Of a stretch of DNA of 64,000 nt, positions 1 through 11,712 are shown one piece after another (position 1 is the first letter of the stretch; every line of letters begins with the position of its first letter). Both the position numbers and the translations under genes were made by a program. Source of the stretch: Symsagittifera roscoffensis. Lineage: Eukaryota; Xenacoelomorpha; Acoela; Convolutidae. Under the pieces are notes generated by a model. That model saw only the letters and a program-made list of their open reading frames with translations, ran no database searches and had not been told where the DNA came from. The DNA is taken from positions 69,234,727 to 69,298,726 of the forward strand of contig NC_087063.1 of assembly GCF_963678635.1 (NCBI RefSeq), in the 5' to 3' direction.

Positions 1-443
1 TCTCGCAAGTTTAAAATACCTGAATGTGTTGAACATGAGTTTTTTGCTCTCGAAACAACGCTAAAAGTTCATTATGCAATAACAGATAAGTCGAAACCGT
101 TCAATCGAAAAAAAAACTTTTATAAAAAAAAAATTATTTCAAATCAGACTTGGTAAAATGACAAGTTTCAAACTTTCAAGTAGCGTAAAAAAAATTTAAA
201 TTAAAAGAAAATACATGCTCAACAAAAATAACAGATAAAAAACAGCACCAAAAAATACAAACTCAATAAAAAACGAAATGAACCGCCGGAAACAAGACCG
301 AAAAACACGAATCTGAAAAAGCAAGGGTAAGATTATATATACTTAAAATTAGGACTGAGATCTCAGAGACTGGAATAAGGCTCTACAGAGGCATCCGAAC
401 ACGACTGCAGTGCGAGACAGACGCGACGACCAAACTGACAACC

Positions 444-1060
444 TTACCCTTTAAATACTGAAAACATAGCCAACTGACAGTTGAAAAAGAGTAATGAACG
501 CAAAGAAACAGAAAAAAACTTGTTAAAAAAATTAATTTTCGAATTTTGCCCATACAGCTCTTTGAACCTCAAAAACAATTTATAGTGGTGCTTTTTTGAT
601 AAAATTAACCCAATTTGAGAAAACTGGATCAATGAGAAACCTATTCCGCTAGGAAAACTGAACATGAAAATCTTTTTTTTCGAAACCGGAAGTCGATCAC
701 ATTTTTGAGAACTATACACTTTTGCTGTTCGATAGTGGAGTTTGCTTTTTTTCTAACAAACGAAAAGAACTAAACTTAGAAAGAAATCAAAATTGAGCGT
801 CAATAAATTCAGGACTTTTTCCTGCAAAAACTCCAAGAGCTTAATAAGAGTACCCACCACGTTCATTACTCTTAAGAAACGAATCACTAAGTAAGTACCC
901 TTCTGTACACATAAGCAGGAGGCGACTATTCTCAACGGTAGATCGGGCGGCAGATACTGATTCATGCTAAATACAGCCCTGATTCCAAACGTAAGCGCAG
1001 CGGAGCGACAGAGCAAGTTTTCGCCACTTACCGAGGCCTCATTTCTTTTTTGTCGCCCAA
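444..1060 (+). repeat. Dispersed repeat family A, copy 1
   Basis: This AT-rich stretch shares blocks with several other places in the window: the phrase AACCCAATTTGAGAAAACTG near 610, a block with TGCTGTTCGATAGTGGAG near 723, and AAAGAGTAATGAACGC near 486. The same blocks recur in order at 3940-4330, in each unit of the 906-bp satellite (24751-28364), and inverted at about 12290-12470 and 14190-14310. I see no coding sequence in it. It is probably a non-autonomous element; no terminal repeats could be fixed by eye. Confidence 0.6.
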
Positions 1061-1511
1061 CCATAAAGAAATACTATAAAACAAGGCAACCATTCCAGAA
1101 CAACTACTTAGCCATTCACAAATGATGAAAAACGACGTAAAAGACGAAAAACTTCAGCGCTGCCCTTCAATGGCTCCACTACATCATTCTACGAAAAAGG
1201 AAGAAACAAAACTATACTAAAATATTAATAAGGCACCTTATTCGGCCAACTTCAGTAATCAATAATTACTAGCTCAAGTGTTATTTTTTAGACTTAACAG
1301 ACCTCTTTAAATATCACCCTCCCCCTTGGTACCTAGTAACGAATTGAAACTACTTCAACGGTTAAGCATTTGTGAACTTTGTACCTAGTAACGAATCTCT
1401 CCCCCGGTCCCCCTTTGCAGTTATGCGTTTCTTGACTAGTGACGCTTTGTAAGGACCCAATTAGATTGCCTCAACTCAATTTAGAATAACTTCTGTGTCA
1501 TAACTTGTGGC

Positions 1512-1994
1512 TTGCTGGTCTACGGCGGCACGAGTTTTTCTTTTTTAGACCCAATTTTGAATATGCAACGAAAAATTGTTCGCATGATCTGCTTCAAAAG
1601 GAAATTTGATACCATTACTAAATTCTTTTCTGATAATAAAATACTGACAGTTCATGAGCTATATGTGTACGATTTGATGAAGTTTTGCTTACGATCATTA
1701 AATCAAAAACATCCAACTTGTTTTCTCAATTCTTTGTTTACTTTAAAAAATTTTGCCTATAATACGCGAATTTCAGAAGGTCGAACATTTGTTCCACCAT
1801 TCTGTAAGAATAAGGTAAAATCATGTTCTTTGACTAATAGGGGTTCAAAGTTATTGAATATTATGAGTATAAATAAGCTCTTACCTGAAAATATTGGATT
1901 GATGTCAAAAAATGAAGAATACAGTTTCGTCCATAAGTTTAAAGATAATTTCATTTGTGGCAATTACGAGTTGGTGCAAAACATATTTCTTTGA
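1512..1994 (+). pseudogene. Non-LTR retrotransposon reverse transcriptase, C-terminal remnant
   Basis: An open frame of 160 codons reads like the segment downstream of the palm domain in jockey/CR1/RTE-type reverse transcriptases. It has a VYGGTSFSFLDPI block followed by LNMQRKIVRMI (the usual 'Q-K-x-x-x-R-x-I' thumb helix) and HELYVYDLMKFCLRSL. It ends at a normal stop, and the 3' neighbour is AT-rich tail-like sequence. Upstream catalytic motifs are absent, so this looks like a 5'-truncated insertion. The assignment rests on recalled family patterns; which clade is not resolved. Confidence 0.6.
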
Positions 1995-3060
1995 TTTTTT
2001 TTAAATGGTACCCGCTGGCTAAATGCTATCAAACAACCATTCTAGGGTTGCGATTCTATGCTGAAAATATGATCCTCCAAATCCTTGTAGTTTTCGAGAA
2101 ATCGCATTTTTTAGAAAATTTTTAAAAAATGAAAAAACTTAAAATTTTTTTTTTTTTTTAAATATGTTTTCTCAAATTCTTAGTTCGTCAGCTGGAATAT
2201 GAATTGGCCGAAATGACAGTACTAGATGTAATAACTATTCCTTAATGAGAGCTTAATTTTAGGGGAAAATAAATTTTTCCCCACAATCCTATTTTTATTC
2301 GAATATAAATTTATCTTTATTACTTAGTTGCAATCCTAATTTGTTCAACGGGTAGACGTCAAGTAGGCACATACTGCGCCTTTTGTCTATCCCCTCCATT
2401 TTGTTGATTTAATAATTTAAATAAATTGATGCTTGTATTATCAACTATATGGAGAAATAAATTCTTCTTCTAGAATGAATTTCCGCCTACGCTACGCGTT
2501 AATAGACAACTCATAAACAGAGTGTGATTAAACCAGCCGAAAATGCTCGGAGTATATAAGCCGACCGAAAAGTTACGTCATACCAATGAAATTTGCAAGT
2601 TATTCGTAACTGTTGCATAATTGTTAACATAACTATTATTTAACAGTTACATATTTCCGGCTAGTTGATATACCACCTCATACTTAAGCGAGCAGTAATT
2701 ACCCTATCTATTTATTTGCAACATCATTAAAAAAACTTAGCGAAATTTCCAAAATTGCTTCTTAAACCCGAACAAAAAATTCCCGAGTACAATAGTTCCT
2801 TCACTTTCTTCAATAGCCGGAAAGACAAGGTATCAACCGTACAATCCTCCCTCCCCCGGTGATTTGTTACCCGGGTATTTGTTACCCAACTACACAACTT
2901 GAAAATTGATTCTTTAGAAAGTATGCATTTCGAACAAACGCTCAAATAAAAATGGTTTCAGTTCTTATGAGGGATTGCCTTTGAATGATGTTAATTACCT
3001 AAACTTATGTATTTTCAATCAATTTTCTCTAACTAAACTGTTAATTTTGCTTATATCTAG
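1995..3060. other. AT-rich non-coding stretch
   Basis: No convincing gene is visible. The stretch at 2040-2180 (CTCCAAATCCTTGTAG and following) resembles sequence near 15000 and 24230, so it is probably part of another dispersed repeat. The stretch at 2750-2890 resembles the fold-back arm family seen at 11500 and 17570. Confidence 0.4.
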
Positions 3061-3163
3061 GCTGCACTCAAATTTATTTCCTCAAGAACCCTATCCCTTT
3101 CTAAATCGATTTGGGGGGATATTGTACGGTTGATCCAAAACAAGTCTAAGTATCGAGGTGAAG
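3061..3163 (+). CDS. Candidate internal exon, unknown protein
   Basis: An acceptor-like TTATATCTAG precedes a fully open 103-bp frame, and a strong donor GAAG|GTAAGT follows it. The peptide contains SLSKSIWGDIVRLIQNKSK and matches no family I recognise. Base composition is slightly richer in G and C than the surroundings. It lies on the strand opposite to the neighbouring F-BAR gene, downstream of that gene's third exon. Without partner exons this remains a splice-signal-based guess. Confidence 0.25.
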
Positions 3164-3479
3164 GTAAGTTAATTATATCAGTCGTCATTGAACTTGCAAA
3201 GAAAGTTTCAAGAAAAAGTTGCGGTAGTGTAGTTTGTTATGCAGCAAATAAATATTCAATATATCATTGCATTAAATTTTGTTTGACATATATTTTTATG
3301 AGTTTTGATATATTTGACATGATCGCGACAATTTTCGCTTACATAATTAGGTTCAATTTCATTTTATCTACCATCAAAATTAAACCTTAATATATTTCTC
3401 TGCCCTTATGAGCTGCGTGAACTACTCTACCACACAATAAATTAATAAGTTAAACGAGTTTCTACGAATAATATCTAAC

Positions 3480-4737
3480 CGTGGAATATTTCTTCTCCTG
3501 CACGTGGCAGTAAGCGGCCACTTGGCTGCTCAACTCCCCCAGCTTCCTCGACATCTCTGAGTGGGTGGTGCACTCTTTCTCCACCTCCTCGCCCACCACC
3601 TTCCACAGGGGGTAGAACGTCCTAAACCCCAAACAACCAATTCATCAACATGGGAGCTAATTTGTGCCTGAGTTTACCGTGAGTATAACCAGGTCAGTCT
3701 TTCACATTTACCTTTCATAAATAGCCACCAACACTACTGAAAGCAGATTGAAAATTAATCGTTAACTTTACCCGCTGTCGTTGTGTCCGAGTGCAAATTT
3801 GGCCACCTTGTGCAAGCCTTTCGAGTACAAATCCTCAAGTGTAGCTCTAAAACACGTAGAACGATATTTCATAGCCCAAAAGATTGTTTTGAAAATTATC
3901 TGAATGTTTTTCCATGTATAATTTTTTTGTAATGAAAAAGAAAAACCATTTAACAGCCAACAGATGGTTGAAAAAGGGTAAAAGAACACAAAGAAACCAA
4001 AAAAACTAGATTGAAAATAGCTGGAGTTTTCGAAATTCATCGAAAAAAATTTATCACGTTTCAAAGCCTTTTGAATTTCAAGAAATGTTTATGATTGACT
4101 TTTTTTCTTTAAGTTATCCCATTTAGAGAAAACTAGATCAATGGGTATTTTTTATTCCGCTGGAAGTTCAGAAAAATAAAATCCAATTTGAAACGCGTCC
4201 AATTCGCGACTTTTACACTTTGCTGTTCAATAGCGGAGTTTGCCTTCCCTTTTAACTAAGGCAATGAACTGAACTTAAAAAGAAGTCAAAACTCAAACCA
4301 CGAAAAATCAGCTTTGAGCGAGAACACATTTTGATTTTCCCTACAAAAACAACCAAATCATCACGTCAAGACCCAGAAGCAAAAGTCACTTCGTTTTCAC
4401 AGTTAATCACACAAAAATAAGTATCATGCTTAAAATTTTTATTACACAAAACAGTGTTATTTGCTTTTTTAAACACTTCGGTTTTATACTGATATTCAGA
4501 TAAAAACGTATTCAACGACCTTTTGAGCATAATTTAAAAAATAGGATTTGCAAGAATCATTGCAAACATTAGGAGTGGTTATCATTTATTAATTCTAGAA
4601 CTCCGCAGTCAAACCTACCTCTGTTTGAGAAAGTCAGCCAGCTCTTTGGACGAGTCCTTTCCATAGTTGAGCGACTGGAGTAGCACATCGTAGCCGCTGT
4701 TCTTGTCGCCCCAGAATTGGTCCTCAAAAATAGACAT
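3480..4737 (-). CDS. FCHO-like F-BAR domain protein, first three coding exons
   Basis: Three minus-strand exons join in frame: 4619-4737 (start codon at 4737), 3772-3846 and 3480-3621. Their splice sites are CAGAG|GTAGGT, TTTTAG|AGC, AGCGG|GTAAAG, GTTTAG|GAC and CCACG|GTTAGA. They give 112 residues beginning MSIFEDQFWGDKNSGYDVLL, then SSKELADFLKQRATLEDLYS and SGTFYPLWKVV. This is the start of an F-BAR (FCH) domain; the pattern FWG-K-N-SG, KELADF, RATxE and GTFxPxW is closest to FCHO/muniscin proteins. Members of that family bind curved membrane and help start clathrin-coated pits. The rest of the F-BAR helix bundle and the C-terminal domain are not found to the left and may lie beyond the window edge. 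Intron 1 (772 bp) carries a copy of dispersed repeat A. The last donor, GTTAGA, is weak. PSTPIP-type proteins are the main alternative. Confidence 0.8.
3940..4330 (+). repeat. Dispersed repeat family A, copy inside F-BAR intron 1
   Basis: This stretch holds the same ordered blocks as the copy at 444-1060: AACCAAAAAAACT, then TTTAGAGAAAACTAGATCA, TATTCCGCTGGAAGTTCAG and TGCTGTTCAATAGCGGAG. It lies wholly inside the first intron of the F-BAR gene, consistent with insertion into an intron. Confidence 0.6.
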
Positions 4738-4739
4738 TG

Positions 4740-5515
4740 TCGCTTATCTCCTTCCGCCGAAAAAGAAATCCAAGTTAGCGATCCAGTGCAACCCTGTCCA
4801 AACTTAAACACTTTCCATATCCATCTGAAAAAATTTGCAAAAGAGACTCGAGATACTCTCAAAATCCTTCAAGAGACTTGACATTCTACAGGAATTCTTG
4901 GAAACTTATCATGCCACTTACAGCGAATATCCACTTGTGCTAGAGGGCAAAAAGCGTTTTTCGCCCCCACTAAAGAGTACTAAGGCAATGTTCAATAACA
5001 TAAACAAAAAACTCTTGCAATGGGGTCTTAGAATAGGTCTACAGATAAGAATAGATCTACACAAAAAACCTTCACACTTCTTAAAATACACTTTGAATAG
5101 ATCTAAAAACAATCATTTACATATTTAATTTACAATTTACAATAACGATCAAAGTTTATTTTACAAATTATGTTCCAATAAAAAAGAGATGGAACATGGC
5201 AAGCAGCAATTTCCATGGTGAGCACATAACATATCCCGGGTTGCCCAGCATAGAAGATAATGCGCAACCATGCACATCCATGCATGATTTGTATGGAAAA
5301 TGACTAATCATACGTAGCACATACGTTGGTTTCGAAAACCCTCAGAATAGCTTTTCATCGGAGTAAAATAGTAATAAAACGGTTTCTCATCGTTATGCAA
5401 GCTGTTGGTAAAATATCAAAAATTTTCACCATGCAAATCATACGTCGCAACATATATGGTGCTACGTATGGAAGAGATTTTTCACCATATTTTTTTTCTC
5501 TAGAAAACCGTAAAA
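4740..5515. other. Intergenic stretch upstream of the F-BAR gene
   Basis: An open frame at 4835-5128 (97 codons) has no recognisable family and no clear start context. From about 5270 the sequence carries partial, diverged copies of the unit repeated at 5519-6140 (CATGCAAATCATACGTCGCA at 5430). No promoter element could be identified confidently. Confidence 0.35.
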
Positions 5516-5518
5516 TAG

Positions 5519-6140
5519 AGGTTAACTGACAAAAATGGCTGAGAAAAAGTATCTGAAGTGCAAACTACAATTTTATTTAGATTTTAGTTTTTTTTCTACC
5601 ATGCAAACCATACGTCGCACCATAAATGGCGCTATTTATGAAAACGATGTTTACTTACAAAAACAACTTTAATAGAGCAGGCAACAGCACAACCAAAATT
5701 GACGAAATTTTTGTATATTTCGAGGTTTATTTGCATTTTCAAATTTTGAGGGGGTAAGCTGAGAACTTACTTTTTGGGAAAAAATGCGTGAAGATTGGTG
5801 AAAAATGTTTTATTTTCAATTAGTAAGAGGTTAACTGACAAAGGTTAACTGACAAAAATGGCTGAGAAAAAGTATCTGAAGTGCAAACTACACTTTTATT
5901 AGATTTTAATTTTTTTTCTACCATGCAAACCATACGTCGCACCATAAATGGCGCTATTTATGAAAACGATGTTTACTTACAAAAACAACTTTAATAGAGC
6001 AGGCAACAGCACAACCAAAATTGACGAAATTTTTGTATATTTCGAGGTTTATTTGCATTTTCAAATTCTGAGGGGGTAAGCTGAGAACTTACTTTTTGGG
6101 AAAAAATGCGTGAAGATTGGTGAAAAATGTTTTATTTTCA
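5519..6140 (+). repeat. Tandem duplication, 322-bp period
   Basis: The block starting GGTTAACTGACAAAAATGGC at 5520 recurs at 5842 and stays nearly identical for about 300 bp, including the landmarks CATACGTCGCACCATAAATG and GAGGGGGTAAGCTGAGAAC. A short extra GGTTAACTGACAAA precedes the second copy. It is non-coding. High identity between copies suggests a fairly recent event. Confidence 0.9.
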
Positions 6141-8640
6141 ATTTTCTTAAATTTTTCTCATTCCAGAGCAAAGCTTTATTTGGTACGTCTTGAAACGATT
6201 TACAAACAAAACTCTGTTTTGAACATACCGTGTCCAATTACCACAAGATATTTTAAAATTTGGATTTTTTTCAATAGTAATTCAATTTAAAAGAAACATT
6301 GAAAAATTAACCAAACTTAATGTATTCTGTTGCCCTTTAGATTTTTTTTCTTACAACATTTAAGGGAGTGAACTGAGGTTCAAATGTTTATTTGAAACAA
6401 TCACCTTTTGAGGTGAATATTGGTTTAAAAAAATATTGATCTTTTGAGGTTTTTTTAAACTTTCATCAACTTGAAAGCAAACCTTATCCTTTTATCAGAT
6501 ACCTTTGGGAGGGCAAGCTCAAATTTCACAACAGAGTTTTTTTTATTTTGGACATCAAATTTTTTAGTGCTTTTTTCTATAAAAAAAATCAAAGCAAAAT
6601 TTAAAAAAAAAAAAAAAATTAAAAACAAGCAAACGAGTCAATCTTAAATCTTTTAGCTAAGTAATGAATTTCAAAAATTTAGGTAATTCTCATGCAACAT
6701 ATCATGTTTTCCTTGCCTTCAGAAGGGTTAGCAAAGTTGCTGCAGCAATAAATAGATAGTGCGGGTTGTCTTCACTAGAAAAAGAACAGGCAACCGCCTG
6801 CATATTGAACAATTTGTTTGGTTTAAGCAAATACAAAAGTTATATATATTTTTTTCATTTTGTTAGCTTTTGTCGCGTAGAACCTTTTGAATCAATCTTA
6901 TGCATCAAAAAAACACTTGCAAATTTCAGAAAACTTCTTGTGTTATCATGAAGGTTTTTTTAAATCTGAAAGAACCGAAACAAAAATCCACACAAAAACA
7001 TCTTCGATAACCTCACAAAAAATAGCAATAACATCAAAAAAATAGTGAAATGGCATTTCAAAACTTTGACTGAATAAGTTATTCTCTCTAGAGTCGACAA
7101 AAAAATTAATTGAAGGCTGATGAAGTACCGAGGAGAGGCTCGTAATTGTTTTAAACAAATCCCCTAATAAAATGATTATTGTTCCCAATTCCTTCAAAAT
7201 TGACAAAAACTAATTTCAACTAATCACAGGAGTCTTCTGAACACTTTTTTTCAGGAAGCTACAAGATAGTTTTTTTTTCAACAAAAATTTTTGGCATATC
7301 ATAAAATTTTGTTTTGTTTAATTTCAACTTTTGAAATATCATTCAGACACGATTTTTTTCTCGTTTTTTCATTGTTTTAGACATAAATTTTTTGAATCAA
7401 CTTACTCTGTTCATTGGAGTACTAGCAGACCTTAAATCAAAACAAGAGAAGACACCCATTGTTATATTATCTGGAGGCAAAAATTTTGACATCTGCAAAA
7501 CCGGAATCGAAATTCCACACAAAAAAATTCTAGATCGTTTTTTTTTTATAAAATCACTAGTAACAACGTAGGAAATGAGCAGAGAAACAGATTCGGTTTT
7601 TTCTATTGAAAAACAGATTCAGTTTCACTAATTCCGTTTTTTTCTAGTGAGCTGAGAAAAAGATTACCTGAAAGCTGATTAAACACAGCTGTGAGGCTTT
7701 TCCACTAATTTATTTACAAAAACACGTGTTTTGTTCTCAATTCTTTCAAAATTGTTGAGAAATAAGCCTTACTGATCAAACAATGTAGTGAAAGGTTTTT
7801 TCTAAAGCAGCATGAGTGTTCTACTATTTAGGAAAAAAATCAGATAATTACCTGCATATTGAACTAGTTTAGTTGGTATGAGTAAAACCTTTGAAGCATC
7901 ATTACGACACAAATGTTTTTTTTTATGTTTTGCTTATTTTTCGGCTAAAACAATTGTCCATCAAGCTTTCGCCATCAATGTTGCACTTCCAGATCATAAA
8001 ACACTATGAAATTTTTTTGGCTGTTTCGAAGAAAAACTTTGGATCTTCTGAAAAAACGGAACATTGTTTCTTCACAAACATTCATTGATAAAGTTTTATA
8101 AAGTACAGCAACAATCTAGGAAACAACCGAACTGCCAAATAAAATCATCAGGTCAACTAACGTTTGTTTGAAGATTTGAGCCAAAGAAATTTTTATCAAT
8201 GATGAGTTACCAAGGAGAGGCATAAGCTTTTTCGATCAAATTGTCAACAAAACATTGACATTTGTTCTCAATTCTTTCAAAATTGTCGAAAATCAGGTCT
8301 CACTCATCGAAACACTGTGGTAAACACCAACTATATCCTATTTGGAGAAAATCCTTGAAAAAAAATTCTAAAAAACACAGAACAAGAAAGTTGGTTTTTT
8401 TTCTTATGCCCAACAGGGTACGACATTTTTGTCATTCCCTACCCAAAAGTTTTTTTTTGAGAATTCTGGCTCAACAATACTCAAATCTCTTGAAAGATGA
8501 TGAGAAAATCCTGAATTTTTATAAATATTTAAGTACAAATAGACTCCTCAGCTCTCTGCGAGAACTTATTGCGAGAATCAGTCCGAAAGTCTTGTTTTTG
8601 GAGTACACGATCTCAAAATGACCATTTTTGTCGTTTAAAT
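6141..8640. other. AT-rich stretch without a supported gene
   Basis: Only short frames are present (for example 8262-8621, 119 codons). These are rich in Phe, Lys, Ser and Leu, as expected from random AT-rich sequence. Related phrases recur around 7720-7760 and 8240-8290 (TTTGTTCTCAATTCTTTCAA followed by AATTGT), and around 7140-7200, indicating old, diverged repeats of roughly 500 bp. Confidence 0.4.
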
Positions 8641-8699
8641 TCGCTATTTTTTTTAACTCACTGTTTGTTTTTTGTCCATTTTTTTGCATATGTAGACAC

Positions 8700-9850
8700 T
8701 TGGTGTGGCTTTGTTTTGATATAGCAACCGTCGGTTATATGTTCCTAGTTTTTGGGTTATTATTTTTTTAGTGAAAAATGGACTTTTTTTGAAAAATTAT
8801 GGTTCGTCCCTCGTCTTTGCTTATTTCTCCTGTCTCGAAACTTTTTTAAAAACTGGTTGTTTTTATCGATAGTCTAATGTCATAGCTTGATTTTGATGTA
8901 ATGTTCATTGGTAATTTCTTCCTCGTTCTTGAGTTTTTAATTTTTAAGTGAAAATGCTTTTTTTTTTGAAAAATTGTGGTTCGTCCCATGGCTTTGCTTT
9001 TTTCTCCTCTGTTTCGAAACTTTTTTTAAAACTGTTTGTTTCTGTCAAAATCCTAATAACATAGCTTGATTATGATGTAATGGTCTTATTTTAATTCTTT
9101 CTAGTTTTTGCGTTATTATTTTTTTAGTGAAAAACAGTCCTTTTTGGGAAATCATGGTTCGTCCCACGGCTTTGCATATTTCTCCTCTGTCTCAAAGAGG
9201 TTTTCAAAACTGTTTGTTGTAATCAGTAGCCTAAAATCACAGGTTGATTTTGATGTAATGGTCTTTGCTTAATTCTTTCTTGGTTTTGCAATATTATTCT
9301 TTTAATGAAAAACAGGAATTTTTAAAAAATCATGATTCGTCCCACGGCTTTGCTTATTTCTCCCGTCTCAATTTTTTTAAAACTGTTTGTTGTTATCGAT
9401 AGCGTAATATCATAGCTTGATTTTGATATAATGATCTTGAGTTAATTTTTCCTAGTTTTTGCGTTATTAATTTCATAGTGAAAAACAGGCCTTTTTGAAA
9501 AATCATGGTTCGTCCCACGGCTTTGCTTATTTCTCTTGTCTCGAAAAATTTTTAAATTTTTTGTTGTTATCGATAGCTTAATGTAGTAGTTTGATTTTGA
9601 TGTATTGGTCTTCAGTTAATTCTTCCTAGTTTTTGCGTTATTAGTTTTGACGTGAAAAATTGTCTTTTTTTGAAAAATCGTGATTCGTCTCACCGCTTTT
9701 ACTGATTTCTTGCCTTGATTTTTTTTAGAAAAAATCATTTGTTGATACGATTTAACCCTAACAGAAAACTTATTTTGATGTATCCTTGTTTTGTTAATTC
9801 CTTCTTGTTTCCGGATATTGGTGTTTATTGATTGTCATTTTTTTTTTTTT
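8700..9850 (+). repeat. Six-copy tandem array, about 175-bp unit
   Basis: The anchor GGTTCGTCCCACGGCTTTGC (or close variants) appears at about 8801, 8978, 9156, 9334, 9507 and 9682, a spacing of 173-178 bp. Each unit also carries AGCTTGATTTTGATGTAATG, TCCTAGTTTTTGCGTTATTA and a TTTTTGAAAAATCATGG run. Copies are diverged by substitutions and small indels. The array ends at a poly-T/AG acceptor-like sequence directly before the open frame at 9866. Confidence 0.9.
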
Positions 9851-9865
9851 AGATAATTCGATTCG

Positions 9866-10144
9866 ATGAATGAAAAAGGAAATAAGCTCACTGAGTCACA
9901 GAAGCTCTTACGCCAATATTATGTTGATAGAGTAAATGAATGGTGCGGTACATTCAAGAAACCTGAAGTGAAAATAATTTTAAAAAGTGTCCCGATTTTG
10001 TCGTCAATCGAAATTGATGACCCGGATTATAGAAACCCCAAGTTCGCAAAAGATTCGAACAGTTCTCAAAAGAAGGAGGTACATTTTGTAAATTATAACA
10101 CTATCAATAACTTATTCAAACGGTGCGCAGTATGTTTTGGAGGA
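9866..10144 (+). CDS. Candidate first exon, unknown (possibly transposon-encoded) protein
   Basis: An ATG-led frame begins 16 bp after a run of T ending in AG and reads MNEKGNKLTESQKLLRQYYV through NLFKRCAVCFGG. It then meets the donor-like AGACCA|GTGAGC at 10144; read through, it would stop at 10162. The codon pattern (polar, Lys/Asn/Ser-rich, with a CxxC near the end) looks more protein-like than its surroundings. About 80 bp downstream lies the CATGGATGTGTATATGGAC motif also found three times just upstream of the SET/transposase region. It may therefore be the first exon of a related element. No family is recognised. Confidence 0.4.
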
Positions 10145-10240
10145 ACCAGACCAGTGAGCTAGCAACTCACTAGATTTTCTCCAGAACATGCTGACTTTTC
10201 AATTTTTACCCTTAGTTTATTGAACATTGTTGGGCTCTAT

Positions 10241-10300
10241 CATGGATGTGTATATGGACACTTATGTGAGCCACACAACTGTGTTTGCGTGATAATGGAA
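10241..10300 (+). repeat. CATGGATGTGTATATGG motif, copy 1
   Basis: A block of about 60 bp reads CATGGATGTGTATATGGACA, then TTATGTGAGCCACACAACTG. It matches copies at 18019, 18158 (5' part only) and 18322. Shared sequence at both sites suggests a common transposon family. Confidence 0.8.
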
Positions 10301-10828
10301 AAGTATGAGTAAAGTGGATAAACAATGTGATTCTTGCTCATAAAATATAAATATAAACAGGACTAATTTTAAGAAATCTCAGCGGATTAAAAAACTTAGT
10401 TAGTTTATTTCCTCTGTGAAAGGAATTGTCTTGTACTCGGAACTGGATTTTTTTCCTGTAACTGTTTTTTCTTACATATAAGACAGTCTTGCTAGTTTAT
10501 GCTAGTCGAGCTTTATGCTAGTCGATATACCGCCATCATTGTCTTTAACCAGACTGAACGACGTCATTACATCAATCAAATTTGTTTATAGAGTCTGGTA
10601 AAAAGTCCATGTTTTAAATTTTCTGGTAAAAGTTTCATGTTTACACAAGCAATGCTTGTGCTGTAGTATGAACTATCATTTTTTCCAACCTGAGTCGCAA
10701 ATATTGTAGCGATAAAATGTGTTCATTTTGAAAGCGTTCATTTTTATCAATAACCAGCTATTAAGTACAGTCAGTGATAAAGATAATAACACAGACTATT
10801 ATTGATCTGACTTTCGTAACAAAAGTAA

Positions 10829-11562
10829 CGGAATATTTTTGCTCGGGGTGAGTTTTTTCTTCAGACAAACTTAGAAGTTTGAATAGCCGTTTTTGACGGA
10901 ATTCTTATATCATTCAGAAAGTATTGTTGTCCTGAGCTTAAATTGAAAAAGATATGTCATTCGTGATAATTTTCAGTAAAGTTTTGGGGGTTTAAAGATT
11001 GCCATTTTGCCCTATTTGGGACAATTAAGGCAAATCATTTTTCGGGCTAACAAATCCGCCATAGAAATTGTTCCAAAAAGAATCGCTAGAAACGAAATGA
11101 CATGCTATGTTTCTAGAAGCGAAATCTATCTCTTTGTACTTTATACGGTTTGATTTTCAAAAACAATCTCAGATTTAAAAAAAATCCAGGTTTGAATTCT
11201 AAAATTCGATTTTTTTTAATGAAAATCATACCATACACGCTACATAAAGTACAAAAGGATAGATTTCGCTCCTTGTAACAAATCAATAAAGGCAAATAAG
11301 CTTCTTTCACCCAATTTGGAACGATTTCTAAGACGGATTAACTCTCCGCTTAAGCATTAATAGCGCGAAATATATCGCGAGTTAATTGTCTTAAATTTGC
11401 CCAAATGGCAAAGTTTAAACCCCCATAAACTTACAAAAAAAATTATCTTTCCAAATTTAACCTCAGGACAACATTAGTTTTCGAATGATACGGTAAAAAA
11501 TGGCTAGTTAAAAAGACCAAAATTGTCTGAAGAAAAAACCACCCCAAGCAGAAATATTCCGC
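10829..11562. mobile_element. Fold-back element with long inverted arms
   Basis: The left arm (about 10829-11160) and right arm (about 11220-11562) are imperfect reverse complements across most of their length. Outer ends: CGGAATATTTTTGCTCGGGG on the left against a right end whose complement reads CGGAATATTTCTGCTTGGGG. Further paired blocks are GTTTGGGGG-TTTAAAGATTGCC-type sequence with its complement near 11415, and GCGAAATCTATCTCTTTGTA with its complement near 11260. The spacer is about 60 bp. No transposase is inside. A diverged single arm lies at 17345-17600. Confidence 0.8.
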
Positions 11563-11569
11563 GTTTTTT

Positions 11570-11712
11570 CGACGCGCTCTCCCCCCTTAAAGTTAGTATA
11601 TATTGTCGCCAAAGGCGCCCTTGGAAACATTTTTGGGTCCGCCAGCCAAAATTGGATACCTCAAAAAAAACAAAAGGGGGGCTTTCGGGTCGGCAAAAAG
11701 AATTTAATTGAG
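11570..11712 (+). repeat. Dispersed repeat family B, copy 1
   Basis: The block runs GCGCTCTCCCCCCTTAAAG, then TTGGATACCTCAAAAAAAAC, then GGGGGGCTTTCGGGTCGGC. The same order occurs at 13625-13750 and, inverted, at about 41440-41600. Frames that are open here on both strands differ between copies, so I do not call a gene. Confidence 0.65.
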
